NCBI GenBank assembly: GCA_943704425.1
Contig: CALSCP010002362.1
Coordinates: 26,546 to 85,052, forward strand
Reading direction: 5' to 3'
Length of the DNA: 58,507 nucleotides
DNA from: Ministeria vibrans ATCC 50519
Lineage: Eukaryota > Opisthokonta > Filasterea
In this document: positions 22,575 through 32,093 of the stretch, in pieces
Layout of the letters: every line of letters begins with the position of its first letter
Numbering within the stretch: the first letter of the stretch is position 1
Translations under genes and position numbers: made by a program
Notes under the pieces: model-generated
The model's input: only the letters and a program-made list of their open reading frames with translations
The model's database searches: none
What the model was told of the DNA's origin: nothing

Positions 22575-24450
22575 TTACTTCTTGACAGCGCCACCAGTCG
22601 TACCCAGACCACACACGGTCTTGAACGAATCCTAAAAGAGAAGAACCATCCAGTCAGAGACCGCGAGAGAGAGAGAGTGAGAGAAAGAAAGGAAAAGGAA
22701 GGAGAAGGAAGGGAGAAAGGAACAAAGTGATAGAGAGAGAGAGAGTGTGTGTGTGCGTATAAAATTCAATTGTCATTTCGTACGTAGATGTACCACTGAA
22801 GACCAGTGAGCGTTCCGATCATGATGATGCGTGTGCCCAGACCCGCTGTCATGAGGTTCTTCATGCCAATCTCGCCTGCGATCTGGCCAAAGCTCTTGCC
22901 CTGGTTCGCTGGCTTGCCAATTTGCGACACAAGGTTGTCGGCAGGGTGCGAAATGATGGCACAGCCCACGCCGGCAATGTAGCCTGACAGGAAGGTGATG
23001 CCCAGCTGCGTGCTCTTCGAGTACGAGTCCTTGGGCTGCGTGAACACGTTACCGTAGAGCGTCTCGACGACCGCCTGGAACAGCGCAAATTTGGCCATGG
23101 TGTAAGGGATTTGCCTGCTCCAGAGGGGCACGAGCGAGCCAAAGGGGAAGCGCGTCTCGACCTTCTTGGCCGACATCATCGCCAGAGCGGGGCCCAACGA
23201 TGTGGGCCACGCGCCCGTCGGCGAAGTCTGCACCTTCACCTTGACCATCTCCATGGGGCACAGTGCAATGTCAGCGAAGAACTGAAAAGAAAAAAAAAGG
23301 GGGGGTCACGTTTTAGTCTTGGATTATTTTTATACTATCATAAAAAAACAACACACACCTCGGCGCTGGCACTGGCCGCGAGCCAGATGATGGCACGGTA
23401 CTTGGTGGCGTTCTCCTCGCCAGCCATGTTGGCGTAGACGTCTTTGAAGACCTCGTAGAAGCCAAACTTGAAGAATCCCTGCATCGAGTAACCTACATAA
23501 AGTGAGACAGAAGGAAGACATCCGCTTAGTAAATGTACGCACACACAACATCAACAACAAAGTGCATTTCAGTGTGTACCGATGAGAGTGGGAGCCCATC
23601 CCTTGACGAGGTTGGCAACGCCACCCTCGGACGAAATGACGCGCAGAGAGCTGAGCAGACCCTTGTACTTGCCGGGGTCAGTCTACAGGGAAGAGAAAAA
23701 AAAAAAAAGGTCAATGTCATCCCAAATTGTCGGTCAAATTCTCAAGGGATCGCTGAAGGAAACGGGTGGGGAACACTCACTCACTCACCTGCATGTTGCA
23801 CTTGGCCACATCAAGAGGGGTGACAGCCTAGAAGGTGGACAGAGACAGTTAATATGATGTTTGTTGAGTCAGAGCGACACACAACCGTATGAGAAGAGAG
23901 AGTATGATAGCACTTTCTATGACTTACGGTGTGTGTGAGGCCGCACGAGAGAATGCCGCCCAGCATACACTTCATGTAGTAGTCGGTGGTGTGGGGAATG
24001 GGGCCGGCGAAGCGCGAGTCCCATTTGGGCTCTACAGAAAGAAGAGATTGAGATTTTTTTGCATTGTCGTCGTCAAACGTCAAGCGCGACTGGCTTTGAG
24101 TGAATCCGCACTGGGGATCATACAAAACGGTGTAGTCTTAATCGTATGGGCTGCAAATGCTTGTAAATAGAAAGCGCGACATTTGTCAACGAGACATGAA
24201 ACGGTTTTTTTTTTTTTTCAGGACACATTCGATGCACGTGGAAAAGCAAGATGGAGCGTCGTGCGTGTGCCCATACGCGGCTACACTCTGGCGACCGTCT
24301 GGCTAGTCCCCTTGGCGCAATGTCTGCGTGCATACCGGCGGCGGAAGGGACGTTGATGGGACGGCTCGACGGAGCCGCGTTGGCGACGGCGACGTTCGAG
24401 CGGACCAGCGAGGGCATGCCAAAGGGGTTAGAAGAGGCCAGAGAAAGCAT
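22575..24450 (-). CDS. SLC25A3: mitochondrial phosphate carrier
   Basis: Seven exons: 24450-24336, 24031-23928, 23827-23789, 23682-23580, 23492-23359, 23281-22784, 22631-22575 (349 residues, phases consistent). The product exchanges phosphate with protons across the inner mitochondrial membrane to feed ATP synthase. The first exon gives a presequence-like Ser/Arg/Ala-rich start; the body carries the three mitochondrial carrier repeats with PLDVAKCNMQ, PMEMVKVKVQ and HPADNLVSQ, plus the family hallmarks GGILSCGLTHT, GYSMQGFFKFGFYEVFK and TRIIMIGTLTGLQWYIYDSF. The exon 1 donor (GTATGC inside GCCGGTATG) was chosen because it is the only phase-1 site giving an uninterrupted join. It ends 83 bases from the convergent spinster gene, and its start codon is only 19 bases from a divergent frame at 24470. 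Confidence 0.93.
22660..22757. repeat. GA-rich intronic repeat with AACAAAGTGATAGAG, SLC25A3 intron 6
   Basis: A GAGAGAGAGTGAGAGAAAG tract, purine-rich GGAAGGAGAAGG runs and one AACAAAGTGATAGAGAG unit occupy intron 6. On the sense strand it is pyrimidine-rich. It belongs to the same dispersed motif family as the SPNS introns. Confidence 0.85.
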
Positions 24451-24469
24451 CTTGTCAATATTTTCAAAA

Positions 24470-24904
24470 ATGTGTCGAATAAATTTGATAATTGATTTTT
24501 GTAATTTTGTTGCCTTACTTGTGACGAGTGCGTTCGCTCGCACGACTCGACTGCTCATCGTTGGCGTAAATGACGGTGGTCCTTCCGGCCTTGCGACGGC
24601 GTTTCACTTGACAAACCAGCAGTCGACTTCTTTTGAGGTTGAAGTGGCGACAGTCGGGTGGAGGTTGGGCGGCAAATGTCACACCGGTCGAAACGACACA
24701 AGTGGCTTTGGTATGCGAATTGAAGAACACGGTCTACATGCCACGTTTGGTTGGTACGACAACACATTTGATATGCTTCGACAAGTGTACCATGAAGCGC
24801 CGTGGCCCTCCACTACCTACCCTTTGACGAATTTGAGCATGGCAATGCGGGAGAATCGTGCATTCTTGAAGTATTCCCAAGAAAAAAGAAATACAACCCA
24901 TTAA
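24470..24904 (+). pseudogene. truncated FAD-dependent amine oxidase-like gene
   Basis: A frame from ATG 24470 to TGA 24902-24904 (144 residues) contains the N-terminal FAD-binding part of an amine oxidase / NAD(P)-binding family: a Rossmann-like LLIVGVNDGGPSGLATAFHL, the GWRLGGKCHTGRND turn and RIEEHGLHATFGWYDNTF. Family members run several hundred residues longer. Here the frame degrades after LSMAMRENRAFLK, exactly where the AT-rich island and its first repeat copy begin, so the gene looks cut by that island or by loss of its 3' part. The dinucleotide-binding loop has extra residues (GVNDGG instead of GGG), another sign of decay or of a missed mini-intron. The upstream frame also overlaps the phosphate carrier leader. 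Confidence 0.6.
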
Positions 24905-24918
24905 TGATACAGTCACCA
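24881..24918. repeat. dispersed repeat, copy 1 (left edge of AT-rich island)
   Basis: GAAATACAACCCATTAATGATACAGTCACCA, shared with copies near 25219 and 26513. It overlaps the last codons of the truncated oxidoreductase. Downstream, ATAACCAGTGAGGCAATCGCAAT (about 25013-25035) matches TATCCAGTGAGGTAATCGCAAT beside copy 3. Confidence 0.8.
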
Positions 24919-25497
24919 CGCGAAGACACAGCCAGACCGCCTTGCAAACTCGACCGAAACTCTAGAGGTAACATGGGAGAACAGTGGCAGGTCATAGTGC
25001 TGTGTCGACGCTATAACCAGTGAGGCAATCGCAATGGTACGTCATACAGTGGAGGCTTCAGAAAAAAGAAATAGAAGAAATTAATTTGAAAAAAGAAATA
25101 ATAATAATAATAATAATAAAATAATAATAATTAAAATTTTCATTATTGTAAAAGTACAACTCTCGATTCTCTATTAATTATTTTCCTATTGTAAAATTAA
25201 TAATTATTATAAAATTAAGAAGAAGAATACAACCCATTTATTAATGAGCATACAGTCATTAATAATAACAACAAAATACAAAATAACAAAATCAAACCAA
25301 CTATTACAAATTAAAGGAAAGGGGTACGGGGAAAAGCTTGGTTTCCCCCTATTACAAATCAGAGAAAAGGGGTTACTAGGTTGTCCAATTAAAAAAAGAA
25401 AAAAAACTATTATACAGCGTTACTAAATACTTTAACTTTACTGTTATTCTACTACCTATACTCTAAAGAGGTTACTAAAGTGGTTACTAAAGGTTAC
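24905..25497. other. AT-rich island, left part (no gene)
   Basis: Very AT-rich sequence with (AAT)n at about 25095-25130 and long A/T-only stretches. Short direct duplications occur around 25300-25370 (CTATTACAAATTAAAGGAAAGGGGT and CTATTACAAATCAGAGAAAAGGGGT). The island as a whole runs to about 26660 and contrasts with the roughly balanced composition of the flanking genes. No coding frame is supported in this part. Confidence 0.75.
25219..25258. repeat. dispersed repeat, copy 2
   Basis: GAAGAAGAATACAACCCATTTATTAATGAGCATACAGTCA inside the AT-rich island, similar to copies at 24881 and 26513 but with a short insertion before the ACAGTCA end. Confidence 0.75.
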
Positions 25498-26333
25498 TCA
25501 GGTTACTAAAGTATCAGGAAATCCACCAGAATACATAGCTCCCATACTGCCTCCGTTTTCTTTGCGACCCAAACTTTTGCAACTTACTCCTTTGTATATA
25601 GTTTTATTATGCGTTCCATGTTCTTTATTATTAATTGAAACATAAAATCCAATAACATTTGTTATTACCGCTAATTGGCAACTCTGATGAACCCATGTTG
25701 CCATATCGTCGAAGTCGGAAACAACTCCGACCAAGCGTGGGACAAGCAGGACTGTCCAGTTGAGTGGAAATGCTAAAGAAACCAGCGTTTGGGGTGTCGT
25801 CATCCGAGTGGAGAAGGGTACATCGCCCTGAAACCGAATTAGTCAGATCAAATACCAGTTCCTTGACTCCAAATGAATAGCACAGCATCCTGTCAATGCT
25901 ACATTCATCGCTAGATGGAGCAATACCAATGGAGGCATTCGAGAGGAACATCGACTCTTGAACAAGTGGCGAAGGACCATAGTAAATTCGGTTGCCATTT
26001 GAGCAAAAACGGTACATCGACCTCCAGTCTTTGCCAAGCTTTTCTTCCTCAAGTTGCTGCACTTTGGCAGTCAGTGACCCCACAGTTTGAGTCAGACTCT
26101 CCATTTGAGCCAAGATATCCGTGCTGTTGACAAAAACACTGCCGTTTTCCGCAGGAGAAATAACGACGTTGCCATCGACGTTCTCAATAGTTGCAACCTC
26201 GGAGGCATCACTACTCAGACACATGACGCCCAAGAACAGGGCGGAAATCACAAGAACCTGAGCGTAGGACGGATTCTCGGTTATTTCTGCTCCACTGACT
26301 GATTTCTCGGAGATTTCTCACCTTGAAATGCAT
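25498..26333 (-). CDS. short secreted coiled-coil protein related to the TSP paralogues
   Basis: Three exons, 26333-26322, 26257-25822, 25772-25498, give 240 residues. The first exon is only four codons (MHFK); splicing to VLVISALFLGVMCLSSDAS builds a good signal peptide. The next stretch (ATIENVDGNVVISPAENGSV) aligns with the start of TSP paralogue B (ATVDGNLQLSAAPNRSV), followed by a coiled coil (LTAKVQQLEEEK). The TSP1 and leucine-rich parts are absent; the C-terminal half instead reads NWTVLLVPRLVGVVSDFDDM and MGAMYSGGFPDT and is unrecognised. The 49-base second intron (GTACCC...TTTCTTTAG) rescues what otherwise looks like a frameshift; a true frameshift is the alternative. Whole gene lies in the AT-rich island. 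Confidence 0.6.
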
Positions 26334-26343
26334 AGTGACGACT

Positions 26344-26364
26344 ACTCCGTACTTCGTACGGAGT
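26344..26364. repeat. perfect 9-base inverted repeat (ACTCCGTAC TTC GTACGGAGT)
   Basis: ACTCCGTAC and GTACGGAGT flank a three-base loop just upstream of the island gene start. Eighteen bases (TACTTCGTACGGAGTACG) recur at 55585-55602 near another signal-peptide start. Confidence 0.85.
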
Positions 26365-26512
26365 ACGTGGTAGGCGGTGGTACGTTCGACAAGGCAGAAA
26401 TAACGTTGTACTCTTAGGGAGAGCAAATTATCTGTTATTCAACACCTGATTTTACAGTACTCCTCGTAATGAATTAACAATTATTATTGATTCAACAATA
26501 ATAATTATTATT

Positions 26513-26553
26513 AGAAGAAGAATACATCCCATTTATTCATGATACAGTCACCA
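26513..26553. repeat. dispersed repeat, copy 3 (right edge of AT-rich island)
   Basis: AGAAGAAGAATACATCCCATTTATTCATGATACAGTCACCA, the best-preserved copy, in the same orientation as copies 1 and 2. Copies 1 and 3 are about 1.6 kb apart and roughly bound the island, like direct terminal repeats, though they are short. Confidence 0.8.
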
Positions 26554-26660
26554 GATCTACAACAAAAGCACAAGTGCAATCGCTATCCAGTGAGGTAATC
26601 GCAATTATTATATTCAACATCAGTAAATTAAAATTTTCTGGTTAATTATGAATAATTATG

Positions 26661-27210
26661 TTTTAGTATTTTTTTTTTCTTGGGTAGGGGCTTTGACCTT
26701 GCGGAATCGATGAGCGGCAGCTGGGTACGCTACCGTATCCCTGCTCCCGATTGGTCTTTTATCAACAACCCTCTGATCGGGCAGACTACAGACTACTATT
26801 GTGACACCCTGTGGCGAGAGCACTGCGCCCACTCCTCCCAAGTCATTTTGCCGCACTTGTGCCGACTTTGCTTGGTCACTACCTCTCTGCTGCCTGTGCT
26901 TATCTCCTCCTCAAGGAGTTTTCTTTGAAGCGCATATGACAGCTTGGATGTCAAAAGCAAAGGCGGACTCCCGTAACACTCCTTGGTTGCATCTTGCAGA
27001 AGAAGTCAGCGCATTCTTTCTCGCTGTCTTTCGTGGGCTCGCACGAGAGAGACCAAACCGAATTAACCGATTCATCGATCTTGACCCTTTTGAGTTTTGA
27101 CTTGAGAGACTATGATTTCCAACTATTTACATAACAGCTGACATTATTTTTTATTACTTTTTCCCCCCAAAAGTTTTCTACAAAAAAGAAGAAACAAACC
27201 TTCGTCCAGC
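26661..27210. other. gap with unexplained protein-like frames
   Basis: Composition returns to normal here. Two overlapping plus-strand frames (26680-26928 and 26801-27100) contain protein-like text such as GSWVRYRIPAPDWSFINNPL and NRINRFIDLDPFEF, but they are in different phases and I found no clean intron to join them. They might be the remains of the 3' part of the truncated oxidoreductase on the other side of the island, or of another gene. No domain is recognised. Confidence 0.4.
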
Positions 27211-29193
27211 ATGTCCTGGCTCGAAACCCTGAGAGATTTCGCATGGAAGTCCAAGAATACAGTTGCACACACACTCCTACGCGCAGCTGTGCCGCTTCCG
27301 CCCCCGGAGAGGACAGTCAATGTCCTTTCGCGAGCGCTCGCGACCTGCCCGGTATCGGACGAATTTGTTGCGCTCGTTGGCGGCTTTGCGTCGTCTAACA
27401 TCGGTGTATTGTTGGACGTCTTGCAAGAAGCGGAGGCGTTGCGTCGGATTCTAGAGAACTCGACCGACATGTCCAAAACTCTTTCGCAAACGCTTTACGC
27501 AATGTCTGCTGCCACACAAACCTTCCCGCTTGCTCTTTGCCTCCCTGACATCTTCGAGCGTTTTGCTGCCATCAACCTCTCTTCCGCTTCCCCCGACCAA
27601 CGTTTCGTCGCGCTCAATCTGATAGCGACGATCCGTCGTTCTCTGGCACGCTCCCTCACAATGGGGATGCGAGATGCCCAGGGAAACTCAGCCGATGTGA
27701 TGTTGTCGCTGGGTGGAGATTTCTCCGTCCAATGGGTGGCACGTGTTCTTGTCGACGCGATCAACACCGCCGACAAAGCGTCGCAAGCAACCACGTCAGG
27801 CGACGCAATGAAGTCGCGAGTGTGCGATGCCATCGCTTGCAACGCTGTCAAGGTGCTCTCGCTGCTTGTATACAATAATGTACAATTGCAGGAGGAAGCA
27901 GTGGGGCATGGGAATGGATGTTTGCTCGAGTACGTGGAGGGCATGCTGGCCTTCTTTGCGCGCGACAGTGCCATCCAAGAGCGGAGCTATGGGCCCGCTT
28001 CGGCCCCATCGACACCTCTCGCGACCCACGCGGGCGACGAGGCGCCCCAATGGCCCGACAGTGCAAACACCGGTTTTCTGGCTGTGGAGGAGGCTTTTGA
28101 TCCCATGATAGGTCTGGTGTCCGAGAAGGAGCCTACCAACCGCCTTGGCGGCGGCGGTGGTGGTGGTTTTCATGTCCCGCGTGGAGGCCACAGTAAACCT
28201 GGCACAGTTCCCGTGTCTGTTCTCTTTGCGCCCTATCCTCCAGCACCATTGCGCAGCAGCAACGCTTATGCGCTCGACAACATCGCAGACTCAATGGAAC
28301 GGTGGAAGCTCATCGTCTTAAAGGAACTGCTACACTTGGTGTCGGTGCTCGCATACCAGGTGCACCCTGGCGAGGACCGCTCGTGGTTGTACGCAAGTTC
28401 CCCAATGCAAGCGACAAGGAGCAGTGCACAGGATGCCCTGCTCGAGACGAACATCCCCGGTCATGTCAGTTCCATGCTGCATCTCTCTCTCCCCGTGCTC
28501 TCCCTCGACACCATCGGCCTGCGTAGCAACACCAATGTGTACCGCTTTTTCAAGACGGCCCTGTCTGCCCTGGCCAACATGAGCTATAACTGCCGTCCCG
28601 TGCAGCACCAGCTCGCTCGCCACACCCTCCTACATGGCATCCTGCCCCAGTATCTATTCCAACACTGCCTGGAGCTAATGCAGGCCACAACATGGCCAGA
28701 CCTGGGCGAAGACGGTCAGAAGGCCATTGCCTCTCTAGTAATGAGGGGGGCCAAGCTCGTCGCCACTGTGTTTGCCAACCGCCCCGATCTTCAGCGACAC
28801 CAGCTCTTCGACTGCCGTGGGTCGACCAAGGAGTTTAAACCTTTAGTTCAGTCGTTTCTAAACATTGTAGATCAGGTTGACTCTATGGTGGAGCAGGTGG
28901 AACTCGCCGGGAAACTCGTGGAGTATCTCTTTGTGGCAGTGCGCGAGCTCATTGGTGTGCGCAATGACAGTCGGCTTTCCGTGCTGCGGCGATTGCTGGT
29001 GCGGGCGTTGGCGCGAGTGGCCCGCACAGTTCTCCGTGACGCCACGAACAGTGAATTTGTTGCGTCCGTTGCATTGAGTGTTCGTTCGGAGTCAGGCGAG
29101 GCATATACTGATGTTGATGTAGCCGAATCGCCCGTAGCGGAGTCAGTGTGTACGTGAGCCAAATAACCCCGGCTCTCATTTTATCGTTCTCAT

Positions 29194-29228
<35 letters not shown>

Positions 29229-29807
29229 TAGCAACGCAATGGGCGACTATTTGGCGAGAGTTGATGGATGCGACAAAGAGAAGCGAACGCGCCTGTGTTG
29301 GTGTGAAGAGGGCGTGCACAGAGACGCAACGTGCCATGTCACCCGCGCCACTCGAAGAATCTCTTCCACCTGTCAAATGGCTCGTCTCCTTCCTCCAGTC
29401 GCTGCCGCTGTCCCGAGCCAGCGACATGCACATGTATCTGGTTCACGGCAGCGCGTCGCAAAGTCGAGTGCGTCTCCTCGTGCGGCCACCCAAGGGAGGG
29501 TTCAAGGCGCTCCGCCAAGTTCGAGACAAACACAAGGATGATATTGACAGACTACTGTGCGGCATGGATGGTCTTCTCGTTGGGCAGAAAGAACTCCGTA
29601 TCGACGGTGTTTCACTTGACCGTCTCATTCCACCGGAGCCAGTCAAGCCTCTTCCTCTCGGGAGAAGCTTTGAGGAGTTCGCACAGGTGCGGAGAAACAC
29701 ATTGTGCAAAATCACCTCGCCTTCTTACACATTCTTTTTTTGCTTCATCGTTTCAGATCTCACTAGACGCCAGCGCGGTATTCTCACTCAAAGCCCCGCT
29801 GTGTTAA
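27211..29807 (+). CDS. large alpha-helical (ARM/HEAT-like) protein, unidentified
   Basis: Exons 27211-29149, 29232-29686 and 29757-29807 give 814 residues. Exon 1 alone is 646 codons, dominated by amphipathic helices of the ARM/HEAT kind (for example VARVLVDAINTADKA, FKTALSALANMSYNCRPVQ, LVEYLFVAVRELIGV) and interrupted by a Gly-rich loop near residue 315. The donor GTACGT at 29150 was preferred over GTGAGC at 29154 because only it keeps the protein-like frame of exon 2 (VKWLVSFLQSLPLSRASDMH, VRPPKGGFKALRQVRD). The last exon reads ISLDASAVFSLKAPLC. No signal peptide or catalytic motif is seen. It could be a scaffold or GEF-like regulator; I do not recognise the family. Intron 1 contains a 33-base T run. 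Confidence 0.72.
29195..29227. repeat. poly(T) tract, 33 bases, next to a 3' splice site
   Basis: An unbroken T run ends directly at the GTAG acceptor of exon 2 of the helical protein gene. Confidence 0.95.
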
Positions 29808-30241
29808 TATACCTCAACAAAAATATACTAATTAGTGCACAATATGTTGTATACTTATAATGGGTGCGACGATTCAATAAAGAGGTCATTTTACTGCACA
29901 CTCGCGGCGCTAATTGCTCTCGCCATAGCATTTCAAGAGTGCCCATATCGCGCTGCCTGCAACAATACGAAAATTCCGCGAGTTTCAAGAGAAAGGCCAT
30001 TATGATGATATATATAGTACCTTCTGGTGGGGGGGGGGATTGAAATTTGTTGACGATGTCGCTGCTCAACGCAACAATCGCATCGTGGAGTTTTAGAATT
30101 TCTTTTTTGCTTGAAGAAGTGATTAGATTGGGTATGGGGGTATCCGTTCTCATTCCGGGCGCGAAGTTTATTGTGCCCACGGAACTTGCTCTCTCTCACT
30201 GAAATGCTTGCTCGAGATTGATCACGACCTAGGACACGATT
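29808..30241. other. gap with a weak minus-strand candidate gene
   Basis: On the minus strand, a frame from about 30153 reads MRTDTPIPNLITSSSKKEIL and KLHDAIVALSSDIVNKFQSP, a plausible helical peptide. A GT-AG intron (about 30021-29961) would join it in phase 1 to a short end (GSAIWALLKCYGESN). A nearby G/C homopolymer and lack of any recognised domain keep this below a firm call. Otherwise nothing is seen. Confidence 0.3.
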
Positions 30242-31889
30242 ATGAAAAAGATCACCAATGTCGTGGATAAGATGGCCAATGCCCCCAACCCCCTTGCGGA
30301 CAGACCTTGCGGTTTTTGTGGATAGCTACAAATCCATTCGTCCGGAAGTGCGGAACGCGGAGACTCGCGACGCTGCCAAGTTGGTGGTGACGCGCGAGCA
30401 GTTCAACTCCGCTATGTCACAATGGATGACTCGACGCCTGCAAGCGTTTTTTTGGAGACTTTGAATCACTTGCTCGCAATGATTGGCCAGCGCACGCAAT
30501 TAATCATTCAGCACGACACGTCGGTCATCGAGCGCGCGCTCAAGCAAGAGCTCCTGCCTCTGCTAAAACTCCGCATCGACCATATTCAAATAATTCAGGT
30601 GGACCTTGACGCACTCAATGCTGATTCGAGCGCGCTGACTAATTTGCAAATGGTCCTCCAGTCGCTCTTGGTGGATCTCAGCGACGACGCTCTTCATTCG
30701 CTCTATCTCATGACCAAGTCTCTCACGTGCCAGTACTCTGAAATTGCCACTCCTGTTACTGTCACCGTCTCGTCTACGGGATCGCTCAGCATTCGGTACC
30801 AGCTGCGCGAAATTCGCTAGCAACAAACACTCCTGGGAGGAGACCCACCGTGGAAGCACGTTCCCCTTCCGTCTTCTGCTTCCCCCCCAATTTCTCTCCT
30901 TGCCTCTCAGGCTTGCATCGGCCGCGACCAACACATCAACAATGAGAAATGCATCGGCGCTGGCAGGGAGCAATCCATTGTATATGCGGCCACCACCCGA
31001 GAGTTTGGAAAGCAGCCACAACACCAGCTGGCACTAGTCCACACGTCTCCTTGTCTCCCGCCAAAGTGTCCTTCATCGTGCCGCTTGGCTATTCAGGCAC
31101 AAACTTGTTTTACAACGTTGGCATGAGTGATATTGATGTGTGTGTGTCTGGTGTGTCGACCGGCAACAACCAACTGCGTGTCATTATCAAGACGTCGGCC
31201 AACATGCGCATTATCGACGCAAGCGGGAGGCCCATTGAGCTCTCTGGAGAGCCTCGAATCTATGTCAAGGTCATCAACCTTGACTCATGTGCTGCGCTCA
31301 ATGCTCTCCCAGTCAATTCCTTTCCCATTTACGGGAGTAGTACTGCCAGTTACTCGACAGTGGAAGCATCAAGTCACTCTCGTGCTGGTATCTTGTACCC
31401 AATTGATGCACACGGGCGTCTGTCATGCTGTACAACCATCCATCTCGATTCACCACCTTTGAAGTGTCTGTTCTACAATCGGTCAACCAAGGCCTCACCA
31501 TCAATCAGAGTTAGCAAAAATAATAAATTATATTAATAATAATATTTTATTGTCATATTTTTTTCGTCTTTAGGAAGCGAGCCATCGTTCAGCTGACTGT
31601 TAGCGGAACAGCTTCTCCACTTGCTGCGGAGCCAGTGATCCCCGTTACTTTAGGTGGTACATCACTTCAATCAAAGCGACAGGATACAATACGTCGTTTG
31701 CGTGGGTACACAAGCACCCCCGCACACAATCTGGGTGACAACGCAAGAAGAAACAAAAATCGGCTAACAGTTGAAATTGTTGCCCCGGGTGCTGTTGTTA
31801 GTGCCCTCCTACTCACTGGGGGTATTGTTTTTTGTTTTTTTGCAAAGCAACGCAAACGTCATTCACAAGGCCACCATCGCGTTAATTAG
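30242..31889 (+). pseudogene. single-pass membrane protein gene with several frame breaks
   Basis: Protein-like segments follow each other in changing frames: MKKITNVVDKMANAPNPLAD (30242), VFVDSYKSIRPEVRNAETRD, FLETLNHLLAMIGQRTQLII to IRYQLREIR (stop near 30820), MRNASALAGSNPLYMRPPPE (about 30942), VSFIVPLGYSGTNLFYNVGM to about 31400, FTTFEVSVLQSVNQGLTINQ, and after an AT-rich intron KRAIVQLTVSGTASPL to a membrane helix (GAVVSALLLTGGIVFCFFAK) and basic tail. The middle part looks like extracellular beta domains, so the layout suggests a type I membrane protein. At least four one-base shifts are needed, two of them at homopolymers (CCCCC, TTTTTTT). Either a decaying gene or local sequencing errors. 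Confidence 0.5.
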
Positions 31890-32093
31890 CACCAAGAAAG
31901 AAAAACTATTAACAATAAAGAAGAAGACAAAAACTTATCGCGGCATCAAAAGCGACACAGACCCCCTTTTTAAGCTACAGAGGAGAGTCAAGAGAGGAAC
32001 CGAACTAGACAGATTAGCTGATGGCGAGACACATGGCGCAATAGACACGACATACACCATAGTTTTACAGTAATGGAATACATAAAATTTCAG

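Noticed and set aside
24881-26553. LTR retrotransposon bounded by the direct repeats
   Set aside because: The repeats are only about 40 bases, there is no reverse transcriptase, integrase or gag-like frame, and no primer-binding site was seen.
26680-27100. Continuation of the FAD oxidoreductase on the right side of the AT-rich island
   Set aside because: The peptide text is protein-like but matches no part of that family that I can recognise, and the two frames do not join by a clean intron.
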